Notes: generated from the sequence alone by a model not told the origin. 64,000 bases of DNA from Parvularcula sp. LCG005 (GCF_032930845.1 NZ_CP136758.1:2867001-2931000), one strand, 5' to 3'; positions 8,531 through 20,347 are shown, counted from the stretch's first letter. Numbers and translations: made by a program.

Positions 8531-8632
8531 GGGGATTCCCTCGTTACTACAGGAACGGGGGGTGGGACGAACGGTTCCGGATTGTGCTGTAATCACTTGT
8601 CCCGCAGGACGCATGGGAGAGCGACAAGCAGC

Positions 8633-8650
8633 TCCCCGCCTGCGCGGGGA
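8633..8650. repeat. Short GC-rich palindrome, REP-like
   Basis: TCCCCGC, a CTGC loop and GCGGGGA make a perfect 7-bp stem. Elements of this look (CCCCGC...GCGGGG between genes) are dispersed in many alphaproteobacterial and xanthomonad genomes. Only one copy is seen here, so calling it a dispersed repeat is inference. Confidence 0.4.
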
Positions 8651-8681
8651 TGAGCGCTTTCAAAGCAAATTTCTTCGCCCT

Positions 8682-8710
8682 GCGAAAAGGCGACCTGTGC
8701 GCCTTTTCGC
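8682..8710. terminator. Perfect 11-bp inverted repeat downstream of lepA
   Basis: GCGAAAAGGCG (8682-8692) and CGCCTTTTCGC (8700-8710) form a perfect stem with a 7-base loop, 7 bp beyond the lepA stop. No clear T-run follows on the minus strand, so a classical intrinsic terminator is not certain. It may be a 3'-end stabiliser or a non-canonical terminator. Confidence 0.5.
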
Positions 8711-8717
8711 GACGGGC

Positions 8718-10517
8718 TCAGTCATCCATCTTCAGTGCCTTGATGAATGCATCCTGCGGGATGTCCACCCGGCCGAACTGGCGCATCTTCTTCTTACCTG
8801 CCTTCTGCTTGTCGAGCAGCTTGCGTTTCCGTGAGGCGTCGCCGCCATAACATTTCGCGGTTACGTCCTTGCGCATTGCGGCGATGGTTTCGCGCGCGAT
8901 GACCCGGCCGCCAATCGCCGCCTGAATCGGGATCTTGAACAGGTGCCGCGGGATCAGGTCCTTGAGCTTTTCGCACATCGCCCGGCCGCGATATTCCGCC
9001 TTGGACCGGTGCACGATGATGGCGAGCGCGTCGACAGGCTCTTCATTCACCAGAATCTGCATACGGACGAGATCGTCCTGGCGATAGCCGATGATCTGAT
9101 AGTCAAAGCTGGCATAGCCCTTGGTGATGGATTTCAGCCGGTCATAAAAGTCGAACACCACCTCGTTGAGTGGCAGCTCATACACGACCATGGCGCGGGC
9201 ACCGGCATAGGTCAGATCCTGCTGGATACCGCGGCGTTCCTCACACAGTTTCAGGACCGCGCCGAGATAATCGTCCGGAACCATGATCGTGGCCTTGATC
9301 CAAGGCTCTTCGATATGGTCGATATAGACCGGGTCCGGCATATCGGCGGGGTTGTGGAGGTCTTCCATCTCCCCGTTGGTCAGGTGCATGTGATACACAA
9401 CCGACGGCGCCGTGGTGATGAGGTCGATATTGAACTCACGCTCCAGCCGTTCACGGATGATCTCCAGGTGCAACAGCCCCAGGAAGCCGCAGCGGAACCC
9501 GAAACCGAGCGCGGCGGATGTTTCCATCTCAAATTCAAAGCTGGCATCGTTCAGGCGCAGCTTGGCGATAGCATCGCGCAGATCCTCGAACTCTGCTGAG
9601 TCGACCGGAAAAAGGCCGCAGAACACCACTGGCTGTGAGGGTTTGAAGCCCGCCAGCGGTTTGTCCGCCGGGTTACGGTCATCGGTGATCGTATCCCCGA
9701 CATTGGTGTCGGCCACTTCCTTGATCGACGCGGTGATATAGCCGATTTCGCCGGGGCCCATGCCATCCACGGTCACGCGATGCGGCGTGAACTTGCCCAC
9801 CTGGTCCACCGTATAGGTGGCTTTGGCGTTCATCATGCGGATGCGCTGGCCCTTTTTGATCTTGCCGTCGACGACGCGGATCAGCACGACAACGCCCAGA
9901 TAGCTGTCATACCAGCTGTCCACGAGCATCGCCTTGAGGGTCGCGTCCGCATCGCCCTTGGGCGCAGGCAGGCGTTTGACGATCGCTTCCAGCACGTCGG
10001 GCACCCCGAGACCGGTCTTGGCGGAGATGAGAACCGCGTCCTGTGCCTCGATCCCGATGACGTCTTCGATCTGCTCGATGACCCGCTCGGGCTCGGCCGC
10101 AGGCAGGTCGACCTTGTTCAGGACGGGGACGATATCATGATTGGCGTCAATGGCCTGATAGACGTTGGCCAAGGTCTGGGCCTCAACGCCCTGTGAGGCA
10201 TCGACGACCAGAAGGGAGCCCTCAACGGCGTTCAAGGACCGGCTGACCTCATAGGCAAAGTCCACATGGCCCGGCGTGTCGATCAGGTTCAGCTGATAGG
10301 TTTTGCCATCCTTCGCCGTGTAATTGAGAGAGACGGTCTGGGCCTTGATAGTAATGCCCCGCTCGCGCTCCAGCTCCATATTGTCGAGCACCTGCTCTTT
10401 CATCTCACGGTCGGTCAGCCCGCCGGTCACCTGGATCAGGCGGTCGGCGAGTGTCGATTTGCCGTGGTCGATATGCGCGACGATGGAGAAATTGCGGATG
10501 TGCGAAAGGTCAGTCAT
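8718..10517 (-). CDS. lepA: Elongation factor 4 (LepA)
   Basis: Ribosome-associated GTPase that acts on stalled or mistranslocated ribosomes. The 599-residue length is normal for LepA. The G1 motif AHIDHGKST lies near the N-terminus, followed by DTPGHVDF (G3) and NKVDLP (G4). The LepA-specific C-terminal region is present, ending in the basic stretch [15 protein letters not shown] with [13 protein letters not shown]. It begins at ATG 10517 ([15 protein letters not shown]). It is monocistronic here, flanked by hairpins on the 3' side and a 256-bp non-coding stretch on the 5' side. Confidence 0.97.
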   Translation of the reverse strand: MTDLSHIRNFSIVAHIDHGKSTLADRLIQVTGGLTDREMKEQVLDNMELERERGITIKAQTVSLNYTAKDGKTYQLNLIDTPGHVDFAYEVSRSLNAVEGSLLVVDASQGVEAQTLANVYQAIDANHDIVPVLNKVDLPAAEPERVIEQIEDVIGIEAQDAVLISAKTGLGVPDVLEAIVKRLPAPKGDADATLKAMLVDSWYDSYLGVVVLIRVVDGKIKKGQRIRMMNAKATYTVDQVGKFTPHRVTVDGMGPGEIGYITASIKEVADTNVGDTITDDRNPADKPLAGFKPSQPVVFCGLFPVDSAEFEDLRDAIAKLRLNDASFEFEMETSAALGFGFRCGFLGLLHLEIIRERLEREFNIDLITTAPSVVYHMHLTNGEMEDLHNPADMPDPVYIDHIEEPWIKATIMVPDDYLGAVLKLCEERRGIQQDLTYAGARAMVVYELPLNEVVFDFYDRLKSITKGYASFDYQIIGYRQDDLVRMQILVNEEPVDALAIIVHRSKAEYRGRAMCEKLKDLIPRHLFKIPIQAAIGGRVIARETIAAMRKDVTAKCYGGDASRKRKLLDKQKAGKKKMRQFGRVDIPQDAFIKALKMDD

Positions 10518-10648
10518 CGCCCGCGTTTAGAGGGGGGCAGGCGCGCCCGCAATGGGGATTCCATGGATCGGCGCTGCCCCCAATGCAGGACCCACTCCCG
10601 ATCGGGCCCGCAGCCCCATCAGCACCACCGCCCTGCGATTACGAACCA

Positions 10649-10665
10649 GACCATACGGTATGGTC
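10649..10665. promoter_or_regulatory. Perfect 17-bp palindrome, candidate operator
   Basis: GACCATAC, a central G, then GTATGGTC is a perfect inverted repeat with 8-base arms, sited 132 bp from the lepA start and 108 bp from the start at 10774. The size and symmetry suit a dimeric repressor such as a TetR-type protein, but no such regulator is encoded nearby. Confidence 0.4.
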
Positions 10666-10773
10666 CGAAAGACTGTACTGCGGGGCAATTGGGTCGTTAG
10701 CGGCTCGTTAACCTTTACAACTCATGGCTTTGCCCATTATGCTGCATTGCAGCGACAAAGAGGAGAATTCGTC

Positions 10774-11094
10774 ATGAGCAGTCTGTTCGCCAGTGTTCTA
10801 GCCGTTCTTCTGGGCGGCCAACTGGCCAGCACCGCGTCCGATTACGAGGGGACGGTCTTCATCGAAGACGGCCAGGTCCAACTGGAAACGCCGTACTCAC
10901 TGGAAAAATGTGCGATGGCCGTGCGCAGCACGTCCTGGGCGGCTGAGCCACGGGATGAAGGCATCTTCCAGCCTATCATCGACAAATCCTACCGCACCGC
11001 CGATGTGATCGGCACCTGCGCCAAGGGCAACACCGTCTACCTCATCACCACGGGGCAGATCGTCGCGGCACCGCCCAAAGCGTTCATCATGTAG
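10774..11094 (+). CDS. Small hypothetical exported protein
   Basis: A 106-residue protein with an N-terminal hydrophobic segment (MSSLFASVLAVLLGG then QLASTA) that looks like a signal peptide. Two cysteines (CAMAV and GTCAKG) could form a disulfide after export. AGGAG at 10761-10765 fixes the start at 10774; the longer frame from 10552 has no such support. I do not recognise the family. It is convergent with mscL. Confidence 0.65.
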   Translation: MSSLFASVLAVLLGGQLASTASDYEGTVFIEDGQVQLETPYSLEKCAMAVRSTSWAAEPRDEGIFQPIIDKSYRTADVIGTCAKGNTVYLITTGQIVAAPPKAFIM

Positions 11095-11103
11095 GCGAAA
11101 ACA

Positions 11104-11127
11104 GCCACGGCTCGCAAAAGCCGTGGC
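11104..11127. terminator. Hairpin between convergent genes
   Basis: GCCACGGCT and AGCCGTGGC form a perfect 9-bp stem around CGCAAA, between the stop at 11094 and the mscL stop at 11142. There is no T-run on either side. It is probably a shared 3'-end structure. Confidence 0.45.
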
Positions 11128-11141
11128 CATCGTCAAACGGC

Positions 11142-11573
11142 TCAGGCCTTCGCCTTCAGCACGTCGCGGATTTCTTCCAGCAACAGAATTTCTTTTGGCG
11201 GCTCGACCGGGGCATCGGCCGGAGCTTCGCTTTCGGCCTTCTTGGTCAGCGAGTTCATGCCTTTGACGAGCAGGAAGACCGCCCAAGCCACGATCAGGAA
11301 CGAGATCAGGTTGTTGATGAACAGGCCATAGGCAATGGCCGGAGCGCCTGCCTCACGAGCAGCATCAAGCGACGCATAGTCACCGCCTGTTGGATCGTAG
11401 AACAGATCCGAGAAGTCGATCCCACCGGCCAGATAGCCGATTGGCGGCATGATGATGTCGCTGACGAGCGATTTGACGATCGTGCCAAATGCACCGCCAA
11501 TGATCACGCCGACGGCGAGATCCACCACGTTCCCTTTAACCGCGAACTCTTTGAATTCACTGATAATTCCCAT
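11142..11573 (-). CDS. mscL: Large-conductance mechanosensitive channel MscL
   Basis: Inner-membrane homopentameric channel that opens under membrane tension and releases solutes during osmotic downshock. Its 143 residues carry the family N-terminus [15 protein letters not shown], the first pore helix [16 protein letters not shown] and the SDIIMPPIG segment. The second helix and a cytoplasmic helical tail ([12 protein letters not shown]) follow. The start at 11573 is preceded by GAGGGA; the 50-residue extension to 11723 is not part of MscL. About 200 bp of AT-richer DNA upstream probably holds the promoter. Confidence 0.95.
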   Translation of the reverse strand: MGIISEFKEFAVKGNVVDLAVGVIIGGAFGTIVKSLVSDIIMPPIGYLAGGIDFSDLFYDPTGGDYASLDAAREAGAPAIAYGLFINNLISFLIVAWAVFLLVKGMNSLTKKAESEAPADAPVEPPKEILLLEEIRDVLKAKA

Positions 11574-11774
11574 TTTATCCCTCAAATTTAGTTGATCTAA
11601 GTGCTTCATCGCACGAGTGCAGCCAATTTTGGCCGATACCTGCGCCGAAACTAATGAAGTCAAATTGTGCTGCAAGCAGAAATCTTTGTTCGCAGTCTGA
11701 AAATCATACTTTTCTGCAGTCACGATAGGTACCGTGACGCATTACTGGCGACAGATCGGAATGGGTAATCGTCC

Positions 11775-12674
11775 TTATAGGGCCGATGCCATCTGTTCGC
11801 GCAGGGCGGCGCTATCCTGTGCTGGCGGCAGTCCAAAATGCCGACGATAGTCGCGGCTGAACTGCGACGCGCTTTCATAGCCCACGGCATAGCCTGCGGC
11901 CGCGACGGAACTGTCGGCCATCATCCTCTGCCGGGCCTCCTGCAGGCGGATCAGCTTCTGGTAGTGGACCGGCGTCATTGTTGTGACGGCCTTGAAATGG
12001 CGGTGGAAGCTGGGGACGCTCATATGCGCGAGCGCTGCAAGATCGGCGACCTTCAGGCTCTCTGCAAAATGCGCCCGGATATGGGCCATGACCTGACGGA
12101 CTCGGCCGGCCTGTCCCTCCCTCGCGCCCATATGTCGCAGAGCTGGGCCGAAGGGACTGTTCAGCAGCCGCCAGACGATCTCCTGCTGGATCAGCGGCCT
12201 CAGAACGGTCACGTCTTCAGCATCCCGCACCAGGCTGAGCAGCCTGATCAGCGGGTCAAAGAGGCGTTGATCGACATCATGGCTCGACAGCGGTGCAAAA
12301 ATTTCAGCCGGTGACGGCATTCCCAATTGCCGTAGCGCGAGTTCAGCCACCATGTCGGGATCTATGGCCACGCTCATGGCCAGATAGGGCGCGGCGGGCG
12401 TGGCCGTTGTGATCCGCGCTGTCACGGGCACGTCGACGGCGGCGAGCAGCCCCTGCCCTGCGCCATAACGGAAAGCCTGATCCCCCAGCATGCTCAGCTT
12501 GTCCCCCTGCGCCACGATGCAGAAGGAAGGCTCGTAAACCGCGTGGATCATCCCATAGGGGTCATCGGCACGCGTCAGCGTCACCCCCGCGAAAGGAACG
12601 TGACGACCCGGCGCCGGGCACAACGCTGCGATTATCTCTGCGAGGCTGTCGATGCTCATGCGCTCTTCTGCCAT
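11775..12674 (-). CDS. AraC-family regulator with AraC-type N-terminal domain
   Basis: Transcriptional regulator of about 300 residues. The N-terminal cupin-like AraC_N domain contains EPSFCIVAQGDKLSMLGD. Two helix-turn-helix motifs follow at the C-terminus: LKVADLAALAHMSVPSFHRHF and then VAAAGYAVGYESASQFSRDY. This combination is common in regulators sitting next to oxidoreductase genes. Start candidates are ATG 12674 and ATG 12659 with no decisive ribosome site. It is divergent from an aldo/keto reductase gene, which is its likeliest target. The effector is unknown. Confidence 0.88.
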   Translation of the reverse strand: MAEERMSIDSLAEIIAALCPAPGRHVPFAGVTLTRADDPYGMIHAVYEPSFCIVAQGDKLSMLGDQAFRYGAGQGLLAAVDVPVTARITTATPAAPYLAMSVAIDPDMVAELALRQLGMPSPAEIFAPLSSHDVDQRLFDPLIRLLSLVRDAEDVTVLRPLIQQEIVWRLLNSPFGPALRHMGAREGQAGRVRQVMAHIRAHFAESLKVADLAALAHMSVPSFHRHFKAVTTMTPVHYQKLIRLQEARQRMMADSSVAAAGYAVGYESASQFSRDYRRHFGLPPAQDSAALREQMASAL

Positions 12675-12718
12675 GGAACCATCAACACCAGAATAGCGGC
12701 GCATACGGCTTGATAGGA

Positions 12719-12734
12719 TCAGGCAAGAGCCTGA
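12719..12734. promoter_or_regulatory. Inverted repeat in divergent promoter region
   Basis: TCAGGC, AAGA, GCCTGA form a perfect 6-base inverted repeat in the 130-bp region between the AraC-type regulator and the aldo/keto reductase. It could be an operator, but AraC proteins more often bind direct repeats. Confidence 0.25.
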
Positions 12735-12804
12735 GACAATCGGGGGCGCGACATCGACCGTCGGGCGACTATCTCCTGATCACCAACCGCAAAGGAGATG
12801 ACCC

Positions 12805-13839
12805 GTGCGAATGAAACAATTGGGAAAAAGCGGCCTGTTCGTGTCCGAGCTGTGCCTTGGCACCATGACCTTTGGCGGCAGCGATGACATGTGGGGCAAG
12901 ATCGGCAAGCTCGACCAGGCAGCAGCCGATGACATCGTCAAAACCGCGCTCGACGGCGGAATCAATTTCATCGACACTGCCGATGTTTACGCGACCGGCA
13001 AGAGCGAAACCATTCTGGGCGAGAGCCTGCGCCGCCTTGGCGTGCCGCGCGACGATGTTGTCATCGCCACCAAGGGCCTTGGCCCCATGGGCGACGGACC
13101 GAACATGCGCGGCGCGTCGCGCTATCACGTCCTCAGCGCCTGTGAAGCGAGCCTCAAACGCCTCGGCCTTGATCACGTGGACCTCTATCAGATCCACGGC
13201 TTCGACCCCGCAACGCCGATTGAAGAAACGCTGGAGGCGCTCAACACACTCGTCCAGCACGGGCATGTCCGATATATCGGCCTGTCCAACTGGGCCGCGT
13301 GGCAGGTCATGAAGGCTGTGGGCATTGCCGAGGCGCGACGCCTCGCCCCGATCACTTCGCTGCAGGCCTATTACACGATCGCCGGCCGGGACCTGGAACG
13401 TGATGTCATCCCCATGCTGAAGAGTGAAGGCGTAGGCCTTATGGTGTGGAGCCCGCTGGCCGGTGGGTACCTGTCCGGCAAATATGATCGCGACGGTAAG
13501 GGATCAGACGGTCGCCGTGCCAATTTCGACTTTCCCCCCGTGAACAAGGATCGCGCTTTTGACGCCATCGAGGTGATGCGCACAATTGCGGAGGAGAAGG
13601 GCGTCAGCATCGCGCAGATCGCCCTGTCATGGCTGCTGCACCAGCCCGCCGTCAGCTCCGTCATCGTCGGCGCCAAACGGGTTGATCAGCTGACGGACAA
13701 TATTGCATCAACGGAGGTTGAGCTGACGAACGATGAGCTGACGCGGCTTAACGAAGTCAGTGCGCTGCCAGCGGAATATCCGGGTTGGATGATCGAACGG
13801 CAGGGTGAATACCGCGCCCATATGAAAGAAAACGGTTAA
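12805..13839 (+). CDS. Aldo/keto reductase
   Basis: NADPH-dependent reductase with a TIM-barrel fold, 344 residues, of the YghZ/general-stress type. It has the N-terminal MKQLGKSGLFVSELCLGTMTFGG pattern (split here by two starts) and catalytic FIDTADVY. VDLYQIHGFD and the C-terminal cofactor site VIVGAKRVDQLTDN follow. GTG at 12805 lies 7 bases after GGAG (12794-12797), so it is preferred over the ATG at 12811. It is divergent from an AraC-type regulator and followed by a strong terminator, so it forms a single-gene unit. The substrate is unknown. Confidence 0.92.
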   Translation: MRMKQLGKSGLFVSELCLGTMTFGGSDDMWGKIGKLDQAAADDIVKTALDGGINFIDTADVYATGKSETILGESLRRLGVPRDDVVIATKGLGPMGDGPNMRGASRYHVLSACEASLKRLGLDHVDLYQIHGFDPATPIEETLEALNTLVQHGHVRYIGLSNWAAWQVMKAVGIAEARRLAPITSLQAYYTIAGRDLERDVIPMLKSEGVGLMVWSPLAGGYLSGKYDRDGKGSDGRRANFDFPPVNKDRAFDAIEVMRTIAEEKGVSIAQIALSWLLHQPAVSSVIVGAKRVDQLTDNIASTEVELTNDELTRLNEVSALPAEYPGWMIERQGEYRAHMKENG

Positions 13840-13844
13840 ATCAG

Positions 13845-13874
13845 AAAAGAGCGGCCTTCGAGCCGCTCTTTTTT
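13845..13874 (+). terminator. Rho-independent terminator of aldo/keto reductase
   Basis: AAAAGAGCGGC and GCCGCTCTTTT form an 11-bp stem around CTTCGA, followed by a T-run, starting 6 bp after the stop codon. Confidence 0.9.
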
Positions 13875-14034
13875 GTCACTAATCTGGGTTCAACTCGCCT
13901 CATTGGCGAAAGGCCGGTGCGAATGGGCAACATTGACAATTTCACGGGCTATTAACCCTAGATTTCCTTTCGGCCTCAAACCGTTTTCGAATAGGCAAGG
14001 AGTGTCATGGACTTTTTGCAAGGGGAACCATTCA

Positions 14035-14697
14035 ATGAAATTCAAAGGCATCGCTGCCTTGGCAGCTGCAGCAACAGTCTCCAGCGCCGGCGCTTGGGCG
14101 ACCACCTATACCGAGACGGTTGATGCGGGGAATACTCTCGCATCATCGATTACGCTGCCCGGCGGCACGACAAGTGTCGAAGGCAAGCTTGAAGGTGGTG
14201 GTGATAACCAGCCGGCCGATCTTTATAAATTCACGCTCGACGCCGATTCCCGCCTGACCATCAGGCTGCTTTCAAGTGCGTTCGATGCCAACCTCCTGCT
14301 GTTCAACAGTCTTGGCCAAGGCCTCGCCGGCAATGATGATACCATCCCGGGTTTCACGCCCTGTGACACGGCTTCGAGTGCATCGTTGGATTCCTGTATC
14401 AGCATCGACCTGCTGGCCGGCGATTATTTTGTGGCCGCCTCGATCAACAATGCCTACGGCTATGATGCAGATGGTCGGATCATGCTGGGCAATGACAATG
14501 GCATTCTCCCCACGCCATCGCTGCAGGTCCTGTCCTATGTACTCGGCGGCACCCTTTATGGCGCCGACAGAGACTACACATTGACCTTCATCGCCACGGG
14601 CGATTCAGAAGTTCCCCTGCCTGCAGCGCTGCCCATGTTCGCCTCTGCCCTTGCAGGGGGGACATTCCTGCGCCGCCGCAAAGGCGCAAAGGCATAG
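14035..14697 (+). CDS. Exported protein with VPLPA-type C-terminal sorting signal
   Basis: A 220-residue secreted protein. The signal peptide is MKFKGIAALAAAATVSSAGAWA. A beta-rich middle contains DLYKFTLDADSRLTIRL and DANLLLFNSLGQGLAGNDD, resembling bacterial pre-peptidase C-terminal (PPC-like) domains, with paired cysteines. The C-terminus is a sorting signal: VPLPAALPMF, a short hydrophobic helix, then RRRKGAKA. This matches the VPLPA variant of PEP-CTERM, processed by an exosortase and linked to exopolysaccharide surfaces. AGGGGAA precedes the ATG at 14035; the frame upstream to 13873 is spurious. No exosortase is in the window. Confidence 0.85.
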   Translation: MKFKGIAALAAAATVSSAGAWATTYTETVDAGNTLASSITLPGGTTSVEGKLEGGGDNQPADLYKFTLDADSRLTIRLLSSAFDANLLLFNSLGQGLAGNDDTIPGFTPCDTASSASLDSCISIDLLAGDYFVAASINNAYGYDADGRIMLGNDNGILPTPSLQVLSYVLGGTLYGADRDYTLTFIATGDSEVPLPAALPMFASALAGGTFLRRRKGAKA

Positions 14698-14730
14698 CGC
14701 TCGTCGCTTCATCTACGCATACGGAATAAA

Positions 14731-14758
14731 AAAGGGCGGCCCTAGAGCCGCCCTTTTT
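14731..14758. terminator. Bidirectional terminator
   Basis: AAAGGGCGGC and GCCGCCCTTT form a 10-bp stem with a 6-base loop. T-rich sequence on one side and A-rich on the other serve both the VPLPA-CTERM gene (plus) and acnA (minus). Confidence 0.9.
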
Positions 14759-14775
14759 GTTTGTACCTGACTGCC

Positions 14776-17466
<2,691 letters not shown>

Positions 17467-17722
17467 GCAGGCTCTCCTATGGGCTGGGCGCGGCGGCCAA
17501 CCGAATGACGGGGGCGCGCGCCGGTGTCTGGTCCGCTTATGCAGAAGGCCGCGGCCCGGCGCAATGCGGAGCATCCGTCTGCACCACAGGGTGTTGAAGG
17601 ACCGTTGCTGACGATGCGACAATATGCAGGGAGCATCCGCGCTTTTGAGGTCGCATTACACCGTCAAGTGGTATAGGGCGCGCGTAAATCTATGATGACC
17701 TTTGGTCAGATCGAGGCAAGTC

Positions 17723-19153
17723 ATGTTCGCTGAGCTGGACGCCGTATTATTGGCCCGCATCCAATTCGCTTTCACTGTTGCATTTCACTTCATCTTTCCT
17801 GCGTTTTCCATCGGACTGGCCAGCTATCTTGCTGTTTTGAACGGGATGTACCTGAAAACGGGCAATGAATCCTATCTGCGCCTTTTCAAATACTGGCTGA
17901 AAATTTTTGCTATCGGTTTCGCCATGGGCGTCGTGTCCGGCATCACCATGTCCTACCAGTTCGGGACGAACTGGTCTGTCTTCTCCGATATCGCGGGGCC
18001 GGTGATCGGTCCGCTGATGGCCTATGAGGTGCTGACCGCCTTCTTCCTGGAGGCGGGCTTCCTTGGCATCATGCTGTTCGGCCGCGAGCGGGTGGGGGCG
18101 AAGCTGCACATGTTTGCCACGCTGATGGTGGCTGTCGGTACGGCCATCTCCGCCACATGGATCCTGTCCGTGAACAGCTGGATGCACACCCCGCAAGGCT
18201 ACGAAATCGCCGAGAATGGCCAGTTCCTGCCTGTCAGCTGGATGGAAGTCATCTTCAACCCCTCCTTCCCCTATCGCCTCGCCCACACCCTGACCGCAGC
18301 CTATCTGACCACCGCCTTCATCGTCGGCGGCGTTGGCGCGTGGCACCTGCTGAAAGGTCGCAAAGACAATGCCGGCGTGAAGACCATGTTCTCCATGGCC
18401 ATGTGGATGGCCGCGATCGTGGCGCCGGTTCAGGTCTTTCTCGGTGATTTGCACGGCCTGAACACGCTGGAGCACCAGCCGGCGAAGGTCATGGCGATGG
18501 AAGGCCATTATGAGAGCCACCCCGAGGGGGCGCCGCTCTATCTGTTCGGTATTCCCGACGATGAGGAACAGGAGCTGAAATACGCCGTGGGCGTGCCCAA
18601 GCTGTCCTCCCTGATCCTGCATCACGACCTCAACGCGCCGATGGAGGGTCTCGACACCATTCCCGATGACGAGCAGCCGCCCGTCTTTATCGTTTTCTGG
18701 GCCTTCCGCATCATGGTGGCCATCGGCATGGCCATGGTCGGCGTGGGGATGTTCAGCCTCTACACCCGCTATCGCAAGACGCTCTACACCAACACATGGC
18801 TGCACCGGGTCGCCTTGGTCATGGCCCCATCAGGGCTCGTCGCCGTGATCGCCGGATGGATTACGACGGAGGTGGGCCGCCAGCCCTATACGGTCTACGG
18901 CCTGCTACGGACGACCGATTCCGTATCCCCGATTGCAGCGCCCGCTGTGGCGACATCCCTGCTGATCTTTATCGTCGTCTATTTCACCGTCTTTGGCGCG
19001 GGGGTATTCTATATCCTCCGCCTGATGAGCAAGCCGCCTGAGCTGGGTGAGCGCGGCGTGCGCAGCGAGCCTGGCCCGATCCGGACCTCCGGCACCACGC
19101 CAGCCGCCCAGATGGAAAGCCAGACCAATCCCGGTGATGGGGAGCCTGCCTGA
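17723..19153 (+). CDS. cioA: Cytochrome bd-type quinol oxidase subunit I (CioA type)
   Basis: Inner-membrane subunit that binds all three hemes and oxidises quinol while reducing oxygen. The 476-residue protein starts MFAELDAVLLARIQFAF, with the high-spin heme His in AFHFIFP (His22). Further heme-binding segments are YRLAHTLTAAY and GRQPYTVYG. The last motif, followed by LLRTTDSVSP, and the moderate length without a long Q-loop match the cyanide-insensitive (CIO) subgroup more than E. coli CydA. GAGG precedes the ATG at 17723. The stop overlaps the cioB start (TGATG). The C-terminal tail is Pro/Thr-rich. Confidence 0.93.
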   Translation: MFAELDAVLLARIQFAFTVAFHFIFPAFSIGLASYLAVLNGMYLKTGNESYLRLFKYWLKIFAIGFAMGVVSGITMSYQFGTNWSVFSDIAGPVIGPLMAYEVLTAFFLEAGFLGIMLFGRERVGAKLHMFATLMVAVGTAISATWILSVNSWMHTPQGYEIAENGQFLPVSWMEVIFNPSFPYRLAHTLTAAYLTTAFIVGGVGAWHLLKGRKDNAGVKTMFSMAMWMAAIVAPVQVFLGDLHGLNTLEHQPAKVMAMEGHYESHPEGAPLYLFGIPDDEEQELKYAVGVPKLSSLILHHDLNAPMEGLDTIPDDEQPPVFIVFWAFRIMVAIGMAMVGVGMFSLYTRYRKTLYTNTWLHRVALVMAPSGLVAVIAGWITTEVGRQPYTVYGLLRTTDSVSPIAAPAVATSLLIFIVVYFTVFGAGVFYILRLMSKPPELGERGVRSEPGPIRTSGTTPAAQMESQTNPGDGEPA

Positions 19154-20166
19154 TGGAAATCGCAGAACCACTGACCATTGCCTGGGCCTTCCTCCTCGCC
19201 CTTGCTGTCTTTATCTACGTGGTCCTTGACGGGTTCGACCTTGGCATTGGCATCCTGTTCGGCCTGTTCCCTGAAAAGCGGGATCGGGACGTCATGATGA
19301 ACGCCGTCGCGCCCGTCTGGGACGGCAATGAAACCTGGCTGGTCCTCGGCGGCGGCGGCCTGATGGCCGCCTTTCCCATGGCCTATGCGATCCTGATGCC
19401 CGCCCTCTATATGCCGATCATCGGCATGCTGCTGGCGCTCGTTTTTCGCGGCGTCGCTTTCGAATATCGTTGGCGCACGGAGCGCTGGAAGAAATGGTGG
19501 GACCGGGCCTTCTTCGGCGGCTCTCTCATCGCGTCGTTGTGCCAGGGGATTGCGCTTGGCGCACTGCTGCAGGGCGTAGAGGTCGATGGCCGCGCCTATG
19601 CTGGCGGCTGGTGGGACTGGCTGACGCCGTTCAGCCTCCTGACCGGCGTCGCGGTGGTCGTCGGCTATACCCTCCTGGGGGCGACCTATCTGGTCATGAA
19701 GACCACGGGTCCGCTGCAGGAAAAAGCGCGCAGCCTGTCATGGGTGTTCGGTGTCGCGACGATCGGTTTCATCGGCGCGGTCAGCCTCGCCACGCCGTTT
19801 CTCGAAGGAGAATATTACCGGCGCTGGTTCACCATGCCGGGCATCGTCTTCGCGGCACCCATTCCGCTGGCTATTGGCGTCCTGACCTGGATGATGTTCA
19901 TGTCCCTGCGGCGACACCAGCACGAGTACCGGCCCTTCATCCTGTCGCTGATCATCTTTGCCCTCTGCTTTGTCGGCCTCGGCGTTTCGATGTTCCCGAA
20001 TATCGTCCCGCCGGATGTATCGATCTATGATGCGGCGACGCCGTTCAAATCCCAGATCTTCATGTTCGTGGGGGCGGTCGCCCTTCTCCCCATTATTCTT
20101 GGGTACACGGCCTATGCCTATTGGGTGTTCCGCGGGAAGATCGACCCGGAAAAGGGCTATCACTGA
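19153..20166 (+). CDS. cioB: Cytochrome bd-type quinol oxidase subunit II
   Basis: Partner membrane subunit of the oxidase, 337 residues with about eight or nine helices. It begins with FLLALAVFIYVVLDGFDLG, the conserved CydB opening, followed by PVWDGNETWLVLGGGGL and FRGVAFEYRWR. It overlaps the upstream gene by one base at 19153 and the DUF2474 gene by one base at 20166, so the three are translated as a unit. It is known to pair with CydA/CioA and carries no heme of its own. Confidence 0.95.
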   Translation: MEIAEPLTIAWAFLLALAVFIYVVLDGFDLGIGILFGLFPEKRDRDVMMNAVAPVWDGNETWLVLGGGGLMAAFPMAYAILMPALYMPIIGMLLALVFRGVAFEYRWRTERWKKWWDRAFFGGSLIASLCQGIALGALLQGVEVDGRAYAGGWWDWLTPFSLLTGVAVVVGYTLLGATYLVMKTTGPLQEKARSLSWVFGVATIGFIGAVSLATPFLEGEYYRRWFTMPGIVFAAPIPLAIGVLTWMMFMSLRRHQHEYRPFILSLIIFALCFVGLGVSMFPNIVPPDVSIYDAATPFKSQIFMFVGAVALLPIILGYTAYAYWVFRGKIDPEKGYH

Positions 20167-20285
20167 TGACCGGTCAGCCCCGCCCCCTCTGGCAGAAACT
20201 GTTATGGTTCGTCGCCCTGTGGGGCGGCGGCGTTCTGGTGGTTGGCACGGTCGCCTATCTCATCCGCGCGATGATCATGCCTTGA
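20166..20285 (+). CDS. DUF2474 small membrane protein of the bd oxidase
   Basis: A 39-residue protein, MTGQPRPLWQKLLWF followed by VALWGGGVLVVGTVAYLIRAMIMP, with a single transmembrane helix. The pattern PLW-KLLWF-LW-G...LIR is that of DUF2474, a family regularly encoded after cyanide-insensitive oxidase genes and probably the counterpart of CydX. Its ATG overlaps the cioB stop (TGATG), so it is coupled to that gene. It is short enough to be missed by length cut-offs. A role in oxidase assembly or stability is inference from CydX. Confidence 0.85.
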   Translation: MTGQPRPLWQKLLWFVALWGGGVLVVGTVAYLIRAMIMP

Positions 20286-20347
20286 TAGACGTCATGGACA
20301 CGCCCCCGCACCCCGCGTAATCTCGCCTTAAAAAGGGGAGTGGGCCC

